Below are positions 17,385 to 26,046 of a stretch of DNA of 64,000 nt, piece by piece (the first letter of the stretch is position 1; each line of letters opens with the position of its first letter). This stretch comes from an uncultured Prevotella sp. (lineage in GTDB: Bacteria; Bacteroidota; Bacteroidia; Bacteroidales; Bacteroidaceae). The notes beneath the pieces are model-generated. The model ran no database searches. It was not told the origin of the DNA and worked only from the letters and a program-made list of their open reading frames with translations. The stretch covers positions 228,088 through 292,087 of the forward strand of contig ONYL01000001.1 in NCBI GenBank assembly GCA_900322035.1. The letters are read 5' to 3'. The translations under genes were made by a program, and so were the position numbers.

Positions 17385-18545
17385 ATGAGGATTGGAATAG
17401 TAACACCCTTCTCTCCAGAAATATTCACAGCATCGCTCAACCCTGATGAGCTGTGCTCTGCAGCACTACCAAGCGTACAGTCGCTTATTCATTCATTTCT
17501 CAAGAACGGTCATTTTGTTAGAGTATTCACATATACATCTATCAACAAGACCTACAAAACGCCCAATCTTGAGGTTTTCTCTATACCCGCAGGTCTCTTT
17601 GGTTTTAAGTTGCAATTGTTAGGTTTAACGCCACTGTTCCACCTTAAAGCTTTGGTGGAAAAAAACAGTGCCGACTTGGATGTTCTCCATGCACAATGGT
17701 CTTACGAAACGGCTATAGCAGCGATGTCCCAATGCCATAGAATGCCAGTATTTCACACAATCCGGGACTGGGCACCTTTCATCTATAACTTCATGCCCAA
17801 AGGTCGCGATAAAATGTATTGGTTTATCCGAAAGCAATTGGCAAGAAAGGTTTTAGGGAATCCTAAAATATACACTATCGCAAATTCAAAATACACTCAC
17901 GACTTAATAAAGAAGGATTACGGCTACGATGCTCCGATCATACCCAACTCCATAAAAGATGACTACATTCTGAAGACAGATCGTAAACCTCCTCTCGGGT
18001 GCAACATTCTTTGCGTCACTACCAATTTCGACCAACGTAAAAATGTAGGCATGCTCATAGAAGCCTTCTCAGAATTTCTGAAACTGAAGCCAGAGGCTAA
18101 ACTGACAGTTATTACCAAATATCAAGACGAATCAACAGTTAAGAATTGGAAGTCTAAAGGGTTGCTGAAGAATGTAAGGATATTGGTTCACATTGACCAT
18201 AAACTTCTTATCGATTATTACGATCAAGCCTCTTTCTTTGTCACTCCGAGTAAGGAAGAGACTTTCGGAAACACTGTAATCGAGAGCTTGTCACGCCAAG
18301 TTCCGGTTATCGGAGGCCAATCTTCTGGTGCTATCCCGTGGGTGCTCGACTATGGCCGTTATGGCTATCTTTTCGATGCCAATAGCCGGGATTCGTTGTT
18401 ACAAGCGATGCTCCAAGTCTGCAACCATCCGGAAGAAGCCAAACGAAAAGCCTTAGAAGGTTATCAACATGTAAAAGATGCTTTTAGCGAACAGGCTATC
18501 TATTTGAAACATATTAAGCTTTATCAAGAACATGTCAAACGTTAA
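17385..18545 (+). CDS. family 4 glycosyltransferase
   Basis: 386 residues, GT-B fold. The N-terminal domain starts MRIGIVTPFSPEIF. The C-terminal domain has FDQRKNVGMLIEAF (about 216-229) and SKEETFGNTVIESLSRQVPV (about 284-303), whose E(x7)E spacing is the GT4 retaining-enzyme signature, followed by GYLFDANSRDSLL. It adds a sugar with retention of configuration during repeat-unit assembly. It overlaps the next GT2 gene by 14 bp. Confidence 0.9.
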   Translation: MRIGIVTPFSPEIFTASLNPDELCSAALPSVQSLIHSFLKNGHFVRVFTYTSINKTYKTPNLEVFSIPAGLFGFKLQLLGLTPLFHLKALVEKNSADLDVLHAQWSYETAIAAMSQCHRMPVFHTIRDWAPFIYNFMPKGRDKMYWFIRKQLARKVLGNPKIYTIANSKYTHDLIKKDYGYDAPIIPNSIKDDYILKTDRKPPLGCNILCVTTNFDQRKNVGMLIEAFSEFLKLKPEAKLTVITKYQDESTVKNWKSKGLLKNVRILVHIDHKLLIDYYDQASFFVTPSKEETFGNTVIESLSRQVPVIGGQSSGAIPWVLDYGRYGYLFDANSRDSLLQAMLQVCNHPEEAKRKALEGYQHVKDAFSEQAIYLKHIKLYQEHVKR

Positions 18546-19269
18546 ACTATCCATAGTCACTGTAACCTACAATGCTGAAAATTTAGTTGAAGATACGATC
18601 AAGAGTATCATCGAACAAGATTTTTCGGACATGGAATACATCGTTATTGATGGTAAAAGCACAGACCGCACATTGGACATCATCAACCACTATGCCTCCA
18701 GCATACAAACCATTGTAAGCGAACCTGATAGAGGTATTTTCGATGCAATGAACAAAGCACTCCGATTCGTTAAGGGGGAATGGGTTTATTTTCTCAATGC
18801 CGGTGACCTGTTTGCGAGCAGCAACGTCCTGAAGTCTATTCCCTGGAAGGATCTCGACAATAAAATCGCATTCTATGGAGACATGATTTACGTGCGCGGT
18901 AGCAATGAGAAGTTTAGTCAGTCGCGACCTGTATCATTTCTTCATGAAAGTATGCCAGCAAGCCATCAGGCTTTTTTCGTAAAAAGCGAGGCTGCAAAAA
19001 AGATAGGTTTTGACCTACAATACAAATACGCCTCTGACTATAATATGATGTTGAGACTTATTACTACGCACGGTGACGCATCATTTGCACATATTCCCTT
19101 GACTATTGCTAAATATGAGGCCGAGGAAGGTTTCTCGTCGCGCTATCCTAATGATGTTTTCGGTGAGGTAATCGCCATTCGTTCCCATATAAAAAAGGAC
19201 ATAGTCTGGTACTGGGATTTAGTGAAATACAAACTGAAAAAGAGGCTTCATTACAAGTCATGCCGCTGA
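18532..19269 (+). CDS. family 2 glycosyltransferase (WcaA/WcaE-like)
   Basis: 245 residues: LSIVTVTYNAENLVEDTIKS at the start, VIDGKSTDRTLDII (about 37-50), SEPDRGIFDAMNKALRFVKG and FLNAGDLF (about 86-93). The D-G-K-S-T-D and N-A-G-D variants are those of the short WcaE-like GT2 subgroup of extracellular polysaccharide clusters. The start overlaps the end of the preceding gene by 14 bp, indicating coupling. Confidence 0.9.
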   Translation: MSNVKLSIVTVTYNAENLVEDTIKSIIEQDFSDMEYIVIDGKSTDRTLDIINHYASSIQTIVSEPDRGIFDAMNKALRFVKGEWVYFLNAGDLFASSNVLKSIPWKDLDNKIAFYGDMIYVRGSNEKFSQSRPVSFLHESMPASHQAFFVKSEAAKKIGFDLQYKYASDYNMMLRLITTHGDASFAHIPLTIAKYEAEEGFSSRYPNDVFGEVIAIRSHIKKDIVWYWDLVKYKLKKRLHYKSCR

Positions 19270-19291
19270 CCAACAACTATTGTTCAATTCT

Positions 19292-20524
19292 ATGAAATTA
19301 TACAATATGAATAACTTGGACCTCCAGCCTCTCAATATTCTGTTTATCGCATCATATTATGTCCCCTACATGATAGGAGGAGCCGAAAAAATGCTCAAGA
19401 TTCACGCCGAGTCTTTGGCCCAGCGTGGCCATCATGTAACTATAGCCACACTTGGTCCACAATCGGGTATTGTAAAAGAATCGCCCGTCAATGGAGTTGA
19501 CATCATTCGCATGCCTGTTAGGAACCTTTTCTGGCCTTTAGAAACGAGGAAGAGTTATATTCAGAAAATTTCTTGGCATCTTATCGATTGTTATAATCCC
19601 ATGCACTTCCATGACCTCAAGCAAGTCATACGTGAAGTACGCCCTCAGTTGGTTATTTGTGAAAGTATTGCCGGTTGGTCTCCTGCCATCTGGAAGGAGA
19701 TAGCCTCTTTCAATCTTCCTGTTCTACAGTTCGTACACGATCAGTCTTTTCTTTGTGGGAAAGGAATAATGTTCAAGAATGGGCATTATTGTTCAAAGCC
19801 ATGCTTAGATTGCAGGATTCTTCGTCTTGGCTATCTGATCTCCAGCCGTTACGTAAGTCATTTCATCTTTGTCTCGCATTCTCAACAGCAATTTTATAAG
19901 GAATGCCATTTTCCTAAAGTTCCTTCAACAGTAATATACAATGCCGAACCTCTTTCTTTGGAGAAGAAAAATGAGATTTGGAATCCTACAAAGGTTATGA
20001 GGATAGGAATATTGGGCACTCTCACGCGCCACAAAGGACTATTAAATTTGATTAAGGCTTTCAAACTCCTAAAGGGTAGATTTGAACTCTTTGTAGGGGG
20101 AAACTTCGGTTCCGAGGCTTTTCACAATGAGACTCTTCTGTTAGTGGATGACGACCCACGCATTCATTTAATGGGACGAGTCAACTCCGACGATTTCTTC
20201 AGGCACATGGATTTAACGGTCGTACCATCCTTATGGTTTGAAAGTTTCGGTTTAGTTGCTGTCGAATCCTGCGCCAAACAAGTGCCTATTGTTGTATCAA
20301 ATTTTGGCGGGCTGACAGAAATAGTCCAAGAAGGTATTAATGGTCTTTCGTGCGATACGACAAATATCAAGTCCTTGGCCATGACAATTCAAAAAATTCA
20401 CGATGACGAGCAGCTTTACAAGCGTTTAGTCGAGGGTACACACAGCTCCATAGCTAAATTTATCGATGTCAATGGTATGACTGACCAAATAGAACTCTTA
20501 AGTCAGAGTGTACTGAAGCGATAA
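19292..20524 (+). CDS. family 4 glycosyltransferase
   Basis: The open frame reaches back to a TTG at 19280; ATG at 19292 or 19307 is more likely and I chose the first. The protein has LNILFIASYYVPYMIGGAEK near the start (the GG-E/A acceptor loop), LGTLTRHKGLLNLIKAF for the donor domain and SLWFESFGLVAVESCAKQVP with E(x7)E. A cysteine-rich insert near residues 155-180 (CGKGIMFKNGHYCSKPCLDC) is seen in a subset of GT4 enzymes that may bind a metal there. It follows the GT2 gene by 22 bp. Confidence 0.88.
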   Translation: MKLYNMNNLDLQPLNILFIASYYVPYMIGGAEKMLKIHAESLAQRGHHVTIATLGPQSGIVKESPVNGVDIIRMPVRNLFWPLETRKSYIQKISWHLIDCYNPMHFHDLKQVIREVRPQLVICESIAGWSPAIWKEIASFNLPVLQFVHDQSFLCGKGIMFKNGHYCSKPCLDCRILRLGYLISSRYVSHFIFVSHSQQQFYKECHFPKVPSTVIYNAEPLSLEKKNEIWNPTKVMRIGILGTLTRHKGLLNLIKAFKLLKGRFELFVGGNFGSEAFHNETLLLVDDDPRIHLMGRVNSDDFFRHMDLTVVPSLWFESFGLVAVESCAKQVPIVVSNFGGLTEIVQEGINGLSCDTTNIKSLAMTIQKIHDDEQLYKRLVEGTHSSIAKFIDVNGMTDQIELLSQSVLKR

Positions 20525-20580
20525 AAATTATCGTACTTTAAATGACAAAGAGAAAATCATCGATCAAAAAACAGAATCAT

Positions 20581-21636
20581 ATGAAAATAGCAATAGATTG
20601 CCGTCTTATTGGTTCCAGTGGCATAGGAACCTTTATTGAGAATGTTGCTTATTATATCACTTTGAATACTACTGATAAATTCGTCCTGATAGGCAACCCT
20701 CAACAACTTAAAAATTTTGCCCATAGAGAAAATTGCTCTATAGTACCCTGCTCATACAAACCGTTCACAATAAAAGAGCTATTTGCCTTTCCTACAAAAG
20801 AGGTTAACCGGTGCGATGCTTTTTTCACTCCAAACTTCAATATCCCTTTCGGCATTCATGTCCCCATTTACTCAATGGTTCATGACATTGTATTCTTAGA
20901 CATCACAGGAATCAACTCATGGATTGGCCGTTTGATCCGAAGTCTGTTCATTCGAAGGGCTTTGAAAATCTCCAAAGCCATATTCACAGTTTCATACTTC
21001 ACGCGTGGACGCATCTTAGACTATTTCCATCCAAGTGTTCCCATCCATGTCGTATACAATGGCGTTTCCAAAGAATTGCTTCAATACAAATCCCAACCCG
21101 AAAAAACTGAGTCTTACATCATGTTCCTTGGTAACCTGAAAAAACACAAAGGAATACAAACGCTCATCAAAGCCTATAATAAGGGAAGGGATGAAGGGCT
21201 TTTCAACGACAGGCTCTATATTGTCGGTCGGCTCAACTTTCGAGTAAATGACCCGTTCATAGAAAAGCTATCCCATGACAATAATCCAAACATACGTTTC
21301 ATTACGGATGCTGATAACGCTGAGGTTTATCGTCTGATTGCTTCCGCACGAATGCTTGTATCACCTTCTTTCTACGAAGGATTTGGCTTAACTCCCCTCG
21401 AAGCCTTGTATCTTGGTACGCCCGTCATCGTCTCCGATATACCTGCTCACCAGGAAATATACAGAGATTCTCCAGCTGTGTTTTTCCACACTGGAAATGC
21501 AGACGATCTGGCCGACAAGATATCAAAGATAAAAAAATATAAAATAGATGCTAAAAAATGGATCTCTGACCATTACAGCTATGAAAAAACGGCAGCATCC
21601 ATTATGAGAATTATCAAAAGTGACAAACATGCATGA
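20581..21636 (+). CDS. family 4 glycosyltransferase
   Basis: The start at 20581 (MKIAIDCRLIGSSGIGTFIE) matches where family members begin; the frame is open to 20542. The enzyme has MFLGNLKKHKGIQTLIKAY for the donor domain and SPSFYEGFGLTPLEALYLGT with the E(x7)E signature, 352 residues in all. It resembles mannosyltransferase/WbaZ-like GT4 proteins, but donor specificity is not visible. It is the last gene of the block and is followed by a bidirectional terminator. Confidence 0.9.
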   Translation: MKIAIDCRLIGSSGIGTFIENVAYYITLNTTDKFVLIGNPQQLKNFAHRENCSIVPCSYKPFTIKELFAFPTKEVNRCDAFFTPNFNIPFGIHVPIYSMVHDIVFLDITGINSWIGRLIRSLFIRRALKISKAIFTVSYFTRGRILDYFHPSVPIHVVYNGVSKELLQYKSQPEKTESYIMFLGNLKKHKGIQTLIKAYNKGRDEGLFNDRLYIVGRLNFRVNDPFIEKLSHDNNPNIRFITDADNAEVYRLIASARMLVSPSFYEGFGLTPLEALYLGTPVIVSDIPAHQEIYRDSPAVFFHTGNADDLADKISKIKKYKIDAKKWISDHYSYEKTAASIMRIIKSDKHA

Positions 21637-21702
21637 TGATAGAGCAGGCTTATCAAGAAATCGAAAGGGTGTAAATTACAGACAGTTATACCCATATCGT
21701 AA

Positions 21703-21737
21703 AAAAGGCTGCCAACCATTAGGGTCGACAGCCTTTT
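21703..21737. terminator. Bidirectional terminator
   Basis: AAAAGGCTG pairs with CAGCCTTTT with A/T tails on both sides. It serves the polysaccharide block (+) and the convergent small secreted gene (-). Confidence 0.8.
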
Positions 21738-21775
21738 ATTTCTCTCTATTCTTCTAATAATCTTCAGTCTCTTTA

Positions 21776-22138
21776 TTACTTCACCAAGCCACGGTTCACG
21801 AGCGTGGTCTTGAGCAGCAACTTGTATTTCTCCAGTTGCTTGTTGGTAAGAATATAGCTCATATACTTGAGATCCTTGCCCACAGCCTTGTAAACCAAAT
21901 CGCTCTTCTCTGAGTTGTCTGCTGAAGCAGCATTCATCATCTCAGCGCAGAATATCTTGTGAATATCCTTCATAGCGTCAATCTGATCAGCGGTGAGGTC
22001 AAGCGCATCGCCCAATTTGCTGTAGTTCACGGTCATGTTGTATGCTTGGAGCTCTTCGTTGGTGCTGTTGCTTGTCTTGGCTGCAAAAGCAGATGTCATT
22101 GTCAGAACGGCTACGAGTGTCAGTACAATCTTTTTCAT
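21776..22138 (-). CDS. small secreted helical protein, paralogue A
   Basis: 120 residues from ATG at 22138 (MKKIVLTLVAVLTMTSAFAA, a signal peptide); an upstream TTG at 22144 is open but the paralogue supports the ATG. The mature part is alpha-helical: YSKLGDALDLTADQIDAMKD, then FCAEMMNAA and a C-terminal YILTNKQLEKYKLLLKTTLV. The L-T-x-x-Q element recalls Spy/CpxP-like periplasmic chaperones, though similarity is weak. The paralogue at 38212 shares about 60 percent by eye and the same promoter, leader and upstream box, so both should respond to the same signal. Confidence 0.8.
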   Translation of the reverse strand: MKKIVLTLVAVLTMTSAFAAKTSNSTNEELQAYNMTVNYSKLGDALDLTADQIDAMKDIHKIFCAEMMNAASADNSEKSDLVYKAVGKDLKYMSYILTNKQLEKYKLLLKTTLVNRGLVK

Positions 22139-22236
22139 CTTCAAATCCTTTCTTTCGTTTTCAACCGCCTTGGGGCGATTAGTTATCCTTTTGTTATCCT
22201 TTGTTACATGCCGCCTTGCTGCGGCTTTTTCTTTTT
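22139..22236 (-). promoter_or_regulatory. conserved 5' leader, copy A
   Basis: Read on the reverse strand the leader has a GC hairpin (GCCGCAGCAAGGCGGC), then GTAACAAAGGATAAC, AAAAGGATAAC, a second GC element (CGCCCCAAGGCGG) and GAAAACGAAAGAAAGGATT before the ATG. The same order occurs at 38108-38211. Three AAAGGAT copies are spaced along it. Probably an mRNA-level regulatory element. Confidence 0.65.
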
Positions 22237-22243
22237 ACTGATG

Positions 22244-22251
22244 CAAAGATA
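22244..22251 (-). promoter_or_regulatory. -7 box of paralogue A
   Basis: Reverse strand TATCTTTG followed by CAT, identical to the box at 38094. A 12-bp palindrome GTTTGCGCAAAC lies upstream near 22290-22301 in this copy only. Confidence 0.7.
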
Positions 22252-22308
22252 CGATTATTTCCCGATTGACGATCACCTTTTATCAAACTGTTTGCGCAAA
22301 CAATGCCT

Positions 22309-22346
22309 TTTCTTGACCAAAATCAATCCAATTGATTTCAATCAGT
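22309..22346 (-). promoter_or_regulatory. upstream operator-like box, copy A
   Basis: On the reverse strand the box reads ACTGATTGAAATCAATTG, then GATTGATTTTGGTCAAGAAA. It contains the dyad AATCAAT-TGG-ATTGATT. It is nearly identical to 38000-38037 and sits about 60 bp upstream of the -7 box in both copies, a place suited to an activator. Confidence 0.6.
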
Positions 22347-22528
22347 CTTCCTTTGGGGCTTTTTGTTAACGTTTTGTAACGATAATGACAACTAAAGCAA
22401 CTGCTCAATAAACCAATGTTCCACTTATTATTAGGGAGGGCCTGTAAAGATCCATGCTTAACAATTATTCCGTTGAGTCGAATACTATAGAAATGAGTCT
22501 TATAGCTTACAACAGAGAAATGCGCACC

Positions 22529-22616
22529 AGCCGCCAATTGCCTCCCGACGGGCTTCCAGATGAGGGCCCATCGGCCTCCATATGCGGGCCTGTCGGCTTC
22601 CAGATGCAGGCCGATA
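22529..22616. repeat. 22-bp intergenic tandem array, locus B (4 units)
   Basis: Units start at 22529, 22551, 22573 and 22595; the clearest is GGCTTCCAGATGCAGGCC plus four bases. The reverse complement (TGGAAGCC-S-N-C-N-GGCC) matches the units at 57319 and resembles those at 1184. The surrounding 22350-22780 contains no gene I can support. Confidence 0.75.
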
Positions 22617-22782
22617 CCAATAACCAGTGTTTGGATCATCACTATCCAATGTCCATTGGGCAGACAGCCCCTGATAAGACCATGAGAATAGCGAACGATA
22701 ACACGGATGAATCTGTTACTACTTTCGCAGGCCGCTGATTCACGGACGTTATGATGCTGAGTGATCCCGATAATAGTAGAGG

Positions 22783-22816
22783 TTTGCTGAATTATGAAAT
22801 ATTTTTCTTACCTTTG
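22783..22816 (+). promoter_or_regulatory. Promoter of slyD
   Basis: TTTG (22783-22786), 22 bp, TACCTTTG (22809-22816), about 38 bp before the ATG at 22854. Confidence 0.65.
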
Positions 22817-22853
22817 CACCATCATACATATTTATCACATCTAAGAAAACGAC

Positions 22854-23456
22854 ATGGAACATAACAAGAACATGATAGCAGTGGCCTACGAACTGCACGA
22901 TGCAGCTGCGGCCGACAACACACTCATTGAGAAGACCGAGGAGGGACGCCCCTTTGTGTTCCTCACCAGTTGCGGTATGGTGCTCGACGACTTCGAGAAA
23001 GCCATCGCCCCATTGCAGAAAGGTGACAGCTTCGACTTCACGCTCACGCCCGACAAAGCTTACGGTGAATACGTGGAAGAGCGCGTTATCGATCTCGACA
23101 AGCAGATGTTCTTCATCGAAGGAAAATTCGACGATGAGCATATCAAGGTCGGCGGCGTGATACCCTTGCAGAACGAACAAGGCGACCGTTTCATGGGCAG
23201 CGTCGTAGAAATCGGTTCCGACAAGGTGAAAATCGACCTCAATCATCCACTCGCCGGCAAGACGCTCCACTTCACGGGATCTGTCTTAGAGAACCGGGCA
23301 GCCACCGACGAGGAGCTCCACCAGCTCGAGCAGATGATGAATGGTGGAGGCTGTGGCGGCAGTTGTGAGGACTGCGGCGGTTGTGGCAGCCATCAGAGCA
23401 ACAGTTGCGACTGCGGTAGCAGCGAGCAGGGCTGCGGCTGCGGCAGACATGAATAA
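22854..23456 (+). CDS. slyD: SlyD-type FKBP peptidyl-prolyl isomerase with Cys-rich tail
   Basis: 200 residues. The FKBP half (IAVAYELHDA, then CGMVLDDFEKAI, DSFDFTLTPDKAYGEY) is interrupted by the IF chaperone insert (ERVIDLDKQMFFIEGK to GDRFMGSVVEIGSDKVKIDL) and closes with LNHPLAGKTLHFTGSV, the SlyD hallmark. The last 37 residues hold eight cysteines and two histidines in a glycine-rich tail that should bind nickel or other metals, longer in Cys than the His-rich tail of E. coli SlyD. It is a cytoplasmic folding helper and metallochaperone. aroC follows after 10 bp. Confidence 0.93.
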   Translation: MEHNKNMIAVAYELHDAAAADNTLIEKTEEGRPFVFLTSCGMVLDDFEKAIAPLQKGDSFDFTLTPDKAYGEYVEERVIDLDKQMFFIEGKFDDEHIKVGGVIPLQNEQGDRFMGSVVEIGSDKVKIDLNHPLAGKTLHFTGSVLENRAATDEELHQLEQMMNGGGCGGSCEDCGGCGSHQSNSCDCGSSEQGCGCGRHE

Positions 23457-23466
23457 CTGAGGCTTT

Positions 23467-24546
23467 ATGAGGAACACCTTCGGCCATATTTTCACGCTGA
23501 CCTCGTTTGGCGAAAGTCACGGCGAGGCGGTGGGCGGTGTTGTTGACGGAATGCCTGCGGGAATCGACATCGACGATGATTTCATCCAACATGAGTTGGA
23601 CCGCCGGCGCCCTGGACAAAGCCGCATCACCACGGCGAGAAAAGAGCCCGACCGCGTGACATTACTCAGCGGCGTGATGGAAGGGAAGACTACTGGCTGC
23701 CCCATTGGATTTATTGTGGGCAACACCAATCAGCACTCTGCCGACTACGACAATCTGCGGAACGTCTTCCGTCCTTCCCACGCCGACTATACCTATTATA
23801 AGAAATACGGCATCCGCGATCATCGCGGTGGTGGCCGGGCATCGGCCCGCATTACGATAGCCCGTTGCGTGGGAGGTGCTTTGGCCAAATTGGCCCTCCG
23901 CAAATTAGGGATCAGCATCAAGGCGTACACTTCTCAAGTGGGCCCCATCGCTCTGCAGCGCGACTACTCGCTCTACGACCTGTCGCTGACAGAAAGCAAT
24001 CCCGTGCGTTGCCCCGACCCGGAAATGGCCCAAAAGATGCAACAGCTCATAGAAGAAGTGAAGGCCGACGGCGACACCATTGGCGGAGTGGTCACTTGTG
24101 TGGTGAAAGGTTGTCCGGCAGGACTGGGCGAGCCGGAATTTGACAAGCTTCACGCCCAACTTGCCGCAGCCATGCTTTCCATCAATGCCGTCAAAGGCTT
24201 TGAATACGGCGACGGCTTCGAGGCTTGCAGCCAACGGGGAAGCCAGGTCAACGATGTCTTTGTCAACGACCACGGCCGTATCGTCACAAAGACCAATCAC
24301 AGTGGTGGCATACAAGGCGGTATCTCCAACGGCGAGGACATTTACTTCCGCGTGGCTTTTAAGCCTGTGGCTACCCTTCTCAAGCCTCAGACGACCGTTG
24401 ACCTCACGGGCAAAGAGACTACGCTCCAGGTGCGCGGTCGTCACGACCCATGCGTCCTGCCACGCGCAGTCCCCGTCGTAGAAGCAATGGCCGCTATGGT
24501 TATCCTCGACAACTATCTGCTGAACAAAACCATAAAATTAGATTAA
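23467..24546 (+). CDS. aroC: chorismate synthase
   Basis: 359 residues. Converts 5-enolpyruvylshikimate 3-phosphate to chorismate with reduced FMN, the last common step to aromatic amino acids and a feeder of menaquinone synthesis. Signature segments are present: [19 protein letters not shown] at the start, [19 protein letters not shown] (about 45-63), [20 protein letters not shown] (about 119-138) and [20 protein letters not shown] near the end, with conserved active-site His17 (ESHGE) and Arg residues. Length is normal. It lies 10 bp after slyD and is probably co-transcribed. Confidence 0.97.
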   Translation: MRNTFGHIFTLTSFGESHGEAVGGVVDGMPAGIDIDDDFIQHELDRRRPGQSRITTARKEPDRVTLLSGVMEGKTTGCPIGFIVGNTNQHSADYDNLRNVFRPSHADYTYYKKYGIRDHRGGGRASARITIARCVGGALAKLALRKLGISIKAYTSQVGPIALQRDYSLYDLSLTESNPVRCPDPEMAQKMQQLIEEVKADGDTIGGVVTCVVKGCPAGLGEPEFDKLHAQLAAAMLSINAVKGFEYGDGFEACSQRGSQVNDVFVNDHGRIVTKTNHSGGIQGGISNGEDIYFRVAFKPVATLLKPQTTVDLTGKETTLQVRGRHDPCVLPRAVPVVEAMAAMVILDNYLLNKTIKLD

Positions 24547-24650
24547 GAGCCTGCAGACGGGTCAGCATGCTCCTAAAGCCCAAGCAGAGTTGGCTTTGGT
24601 TGATGGAATCTGCGCTCTTGAAGCATTTTGGTCAAAAAAAGTGAAGCTTA

Positions 24651-24682
24651 TTTTGTCCTTCGCCCAATTTCCACTATCTTTG
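24651..24682 (+). promoter_or_regulatory. Promoter of wecB
   Basis: TTTTG (24651-24655), 19 bp, TATCTTTG (24675-24682). It falls inside the upstream extension of the wecB frame, which argues that translation begins at 24712. Confidence 0.75.
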
Positions 24683-24711
24683 CAATAATAATAGAAAAAA
24701 CTGCTTGGAGT

Positions 24712-25818
24712 ATGAATATTTGTATCGTAGCTGGAGCACGTCCCAACTTCATCAAGGTGGCGCCTCTCATTCGTGCCATTGAGCGCTATCAGGCTCAGGG
24801 AAATCATAAAGACCTTCATTATGAACTGATTTATTCGGGACGTGATGACGATCCGACCTTGGAGGACTCGCTTTTCAACGACCTGCAAATCAAGAAGCCT
24901 ACGACTTATCTCGGTGTAGACTGCGCCAACTTGAACGTACTCGTTGGCGAGGTGATGGCCAAGTTTGAACATTATCTTGAAGAACATCCCACAGACATCG
25001 TTGTAGTGGTCGACGATCTCTCTTCCACAATGGGTGTGGCCATCGTGACAAAGAAACAAGGACTGATATTGGCCCATATCGCCGCAGGTACCCGCTCATT
25101 CGACATCAATATGCCCAAGGAGATCAACCGTCTTGTCATTGATGGTTTGAGCGACATTCTCTTTACGGCCGGAATGAGCAACAACTCTATTGCCAACCGT
25201 GAGGGTGCAGAATTGTCGAAGGTCTATATGGTGGGTAACATCCTCATCGACAACCTGCGACTGCTCCACAATAAGCTCCACCGCCCTAAGCTGATGGATC
25301 AGTTGGGCCTCAAAGAGGGGGAATACATCGTATTCACGCTCAACCGTAAGAAGCTTATTGCCGATGAAGACAACCTTCACGACATGATCGCAGCTACCTG
25401 CGAATCCTTGAAAGCCAATCCTGTCCCTGTCGTTGCCCCAGTAAGGGAGAAGGCCGCAGAAGTCATCAATAAGGCTATGCAGGGCACGGATTCCGACATG
25501 AAACTCGTGGAGCCCTTAGGCTATCTCGACTTTATGTATCTCACGGCACATGCCAAAGGCATCATCACTGATTCGGGCAACGTTGCCGAAGAAGCGACAT
25601 TCAACGGTGTGCCCTGCATCACGCTCAACAGCTATACGGAACATATTGAGACAGTAAAGATCGGAACCAACGTGCTCGTCGGAGAAGACCCTGAAAAGCT
25701 CAGCAAAGCAGTTGAGGATATGGCAAAAGGACAATGGAAACAGGCAGGAATACCCGAACGATGGGACGGCCGCAGTGGTGAGCGAGTGGTGAGCATTCTG
25801 TTGGAACAAAGAAAATAA
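24712..25818 (+). CDS. wecB: UDP-N-acetylglucosamine 2-epimerase (non-hydrolysing)
   Basis: 368 residues from ATG at 24712; the upstream frame contains the promoter. It interconverts UDP-GlcNAc and UDP-ManNAc. MNICIVAGARPNFIKVAPLI, the mid-domain HIAAGTRSFDINMPKEINRL (variant of the usual HVEAGLRS), and GIITDSGNVAEEATFNGVPC near residue 284 are family signatures with the catalytic Asp/Glu/His positions. It likely feeds ManNAc units into the polysaccharide locus that surrounds it. The variant AAGTRS for EAGLRS places it in the divergent Bacteroidetes subgroup, so the exact epimer product deserves caution. Confidence 0.9.
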   Translation: MNICIVAGARPNFIKVAPLIRAIERYQAQGNHKDLHYELIYSGRDDDPTLEDSLFNDLQIKKPTTYLGVDCANLNVLVGEVMAKFEHYLEEHPTDIVVVVDDLSSTMGVAIVTKKQGLILAHIAAGTRSFDINMPKEINRLVIDGLSDILFTAGMSNNSIANREGAELSKVYMVGNILIDNLRLLHNKLHRPKLMDQLGLKEGEYIVFTLNRKKLIADEDNLHDMIAATCESLKANPVPVVAPVREKAAEVINKAMQGTDSDMKLVEPLGYLDFMYLTAHAKGIITDSGNVAEEATFNGVPCITLNSYTEHIETVKIGTNVLVGEDPEKLSKAVEDMAKGQWKQAGIPERWDGRSGERVVSILLEQRK

Positions 25819-25850
25819 TGGAAATACGGAGTTGGGCGAGACGACAACTC

Positions 25851-25897
25851 ATCACATAAAAAGGGGCTTCCTTAGCGGAAGCCCCTTTTTATGTGAT
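25851..25897. terminator. Long-stem terminator after wecB
   Basis: A perfect 21-bp stem: ATCACATAAAAAGGGGCTTCC with its reverse complement ending ATGTGAT, loop of about five bases. The A/T parts of the stem give U-runs in both directions. Confidence 0.9.
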
Positions 25898-26046
25898 GAC
25901 TGTTTTGTAAATTTAAAAATGTTATTCCTGAAAGAATCTAATTACCTCTCAAAAAAGACTAACCCTGAGACGTTACAAATTTAGTGGTAAAATTATAGGG
26001 TATGTCACTTTCCGTTACACGGAAAAGATTCATTATGGTCAAAAAT

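Noticed and set aside
22529-22616. Short CRISPR array
   Set aside because: Units are contiguous 22-mers without spacers, and no cas genes are in the window. The same holds for the other three arrays.
22454-22738. 94-codon forward frame upstream of slyD
   Set aside because: It runs through tandem array B and has no start signals.
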